NCBI RefSeq assembly: GCF_031755915.1
Contig: NC_083390.1
Location: forward strand, 17,577,001 to 17,641,000
From: Ziziphus jujuba
Taxonomy: Eukaryota; Streptophyta; Magnoliopsida; Rosales; Rhamnaceae
DNA length: 64,000 nt
Reading direction: 5' to 3'
In this document: positions 63,440-64,000 of the stretch, in pieces
How positions within the stretch are numbered: position 1 is the first letter of the stretch
Layout of the letters: each line of letters opens with the position of its first letter
Position numbers and translations under genes: made by a program
The notes under the pieces: model-generated
What the model saw: only the letters and a program-made list of their open reading frames with translations
What the model was told of the DNA's origin: nothing
Databases searched by the model: none

Positions 63440-64000
63440 ATTAGTTGAGTCGATGAACAAATGACAAATAACTAAAATACCAGTCCACTGAATATTTTGC
63501 TTCTCTAAAACCAGATTTATTATCACTGGTGACAACAAGGAGATTTAATAACAACAACATATTTTATATATAATATAGGAGTGAATGAAACAAGTTATAA
63601 CTTTATATATATATATATATATTGATCAATATTAATGGTAGAAGAATTTTATTTATCAAATTGATGTGGCAAATTATATAATAATATTTTATTAATTTAT
63701 GTTTCTATTAACAATATTATTTTTTACAAAATGAGGAAAAGATAGATTTGCGGAGCATTCCCATCCTTCAATTGTTTTTGGATTCTTCTTTCTGTTTTAT
63801 TATTATTATTATTATTAGTTTTTAATGGATCTAGGTGTAAAGGATTGATTTTGTAACGGGTGGTTATAAATTGTTAACATAAGGACTGCTAATGCATAAA
63901 CCTGTAAAATACCATTTTACCCGTTAATAAAAGGCTTTTAAGTAATTTTGCAAAGCATATAAGTGTTAAGTATGTGCATGTTCCTTCTTTTTTTTACTTA

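Larger units (their letters stand above)
1..64000. repeat. Tandem array of a 21,710-bp unit (about 2.95 copies)
   Basis: The whole window is one head-to-tail repeat with a period of exactly 21,710 bp: 1-21710, 21711-43420 and 43421-64000 (incomplete). Every landmark recurs at the same offset, so no net indel exists between copies. Differences found by eye: unit position 43 (G, A, G in copies 1, 2, 3), 2771 (A, G, A), 3472 (G, G, A) and 21376 (T in copy 1, C in copy 2, outside the window in copy 3). Each unit carries one AKR gene, a MULE relic, two gypsy-type LTRs, a fold-back array, two gene fragments, a copia LTR and smaller repeats. The array runs off both window ends. A recent segmental amplification, a concatemer of a circle, or an assembly duplication would all look like this. 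Confidence 0.97.

Overview
The window is plant nuclear DNA, most likely from a eudicot. The evidence is a spliced plant-type aldo-keto reductase (AKR) gene, plant-specific gene fragments (a TBL/DUF231 acetyltransferase-like protein and a Yae1-domain protein), AT-rich intergenic DNA with long poly-A/T runs, a MULE transposase relic, and Ty3/gypsy and Ty1/copia LTRs. Nothing bacterial or organellar was seen. I cannot name the species.

The dominant feature is a head-to-tail tandem array with a period of exactly 21,710 bp: copy 1 = 1-21710, copy 2 = 21711-43420, copy 3 = 43421-64000 (cut by the window end at unit position 20580). Both window ends lie inside the repeat, so neither flank nor the true copy number is visible. 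Reading the copies side by side I found four single-base differences and no indels. All four are transitions and all lie in the two LTRs. The unit frame is arbitrary (unit position 1 = window position 1).

Layout of one unit (copy 1 coordinates; add 21710 or 43420 for copies 2 and 3). 1-2477: most of a 2,946-bp solo gypsy-type LTR (LTR1) whose first 469 bp are the last 469 bp of the preceding unit; it sits, with a 5-bp target-site duplication, inside an old gag-pol protease fragment. 2478-2744: rest of the protease fragment. 2745-5549: a second, diverged, 5'-truncated LTR of the same family (LTR2). 5609-8245: MULE transposase pseudogene, one reading frame with four in-frame stops. 8700-10300: fold-back array of about 255-bp repeats with a strong hairpin at its centre. 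10765-11325 (minus): C-terminal TBL fragment. 11577-12430 (minus): exons of a Yae1-domain gene. 12431-15493: AT-rich intergenic DNA with a diverged duplication and a MITE-like fold-back element (14286-14703). 15556-17433: intact four-exon AKR gene (323 aa). 18094-18593: copia-type LTR followed by an initiator-Met tRNA primer-binding site. 19001-20019: two near-identical 500-bp direct repeats. 20020-21181: AT-rich DNA with microsatellites. 21182-21241: left piece of the protease fragment.

The only apparently intact protein-coding gene is the AKR, present in three identical copies, so the array, if real, triples (at least) the dosage of one NADPH-dependent oxidoreductase together with its promoter. 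All else is transposon debris or gene fragments. The near-perfect identity, including long homopolymers and microsatellites, means either a very recent amplification, an extrachromosomal circle or rolling-circle concatemer, or an assembly artefact; the sequence alone cannot decide.
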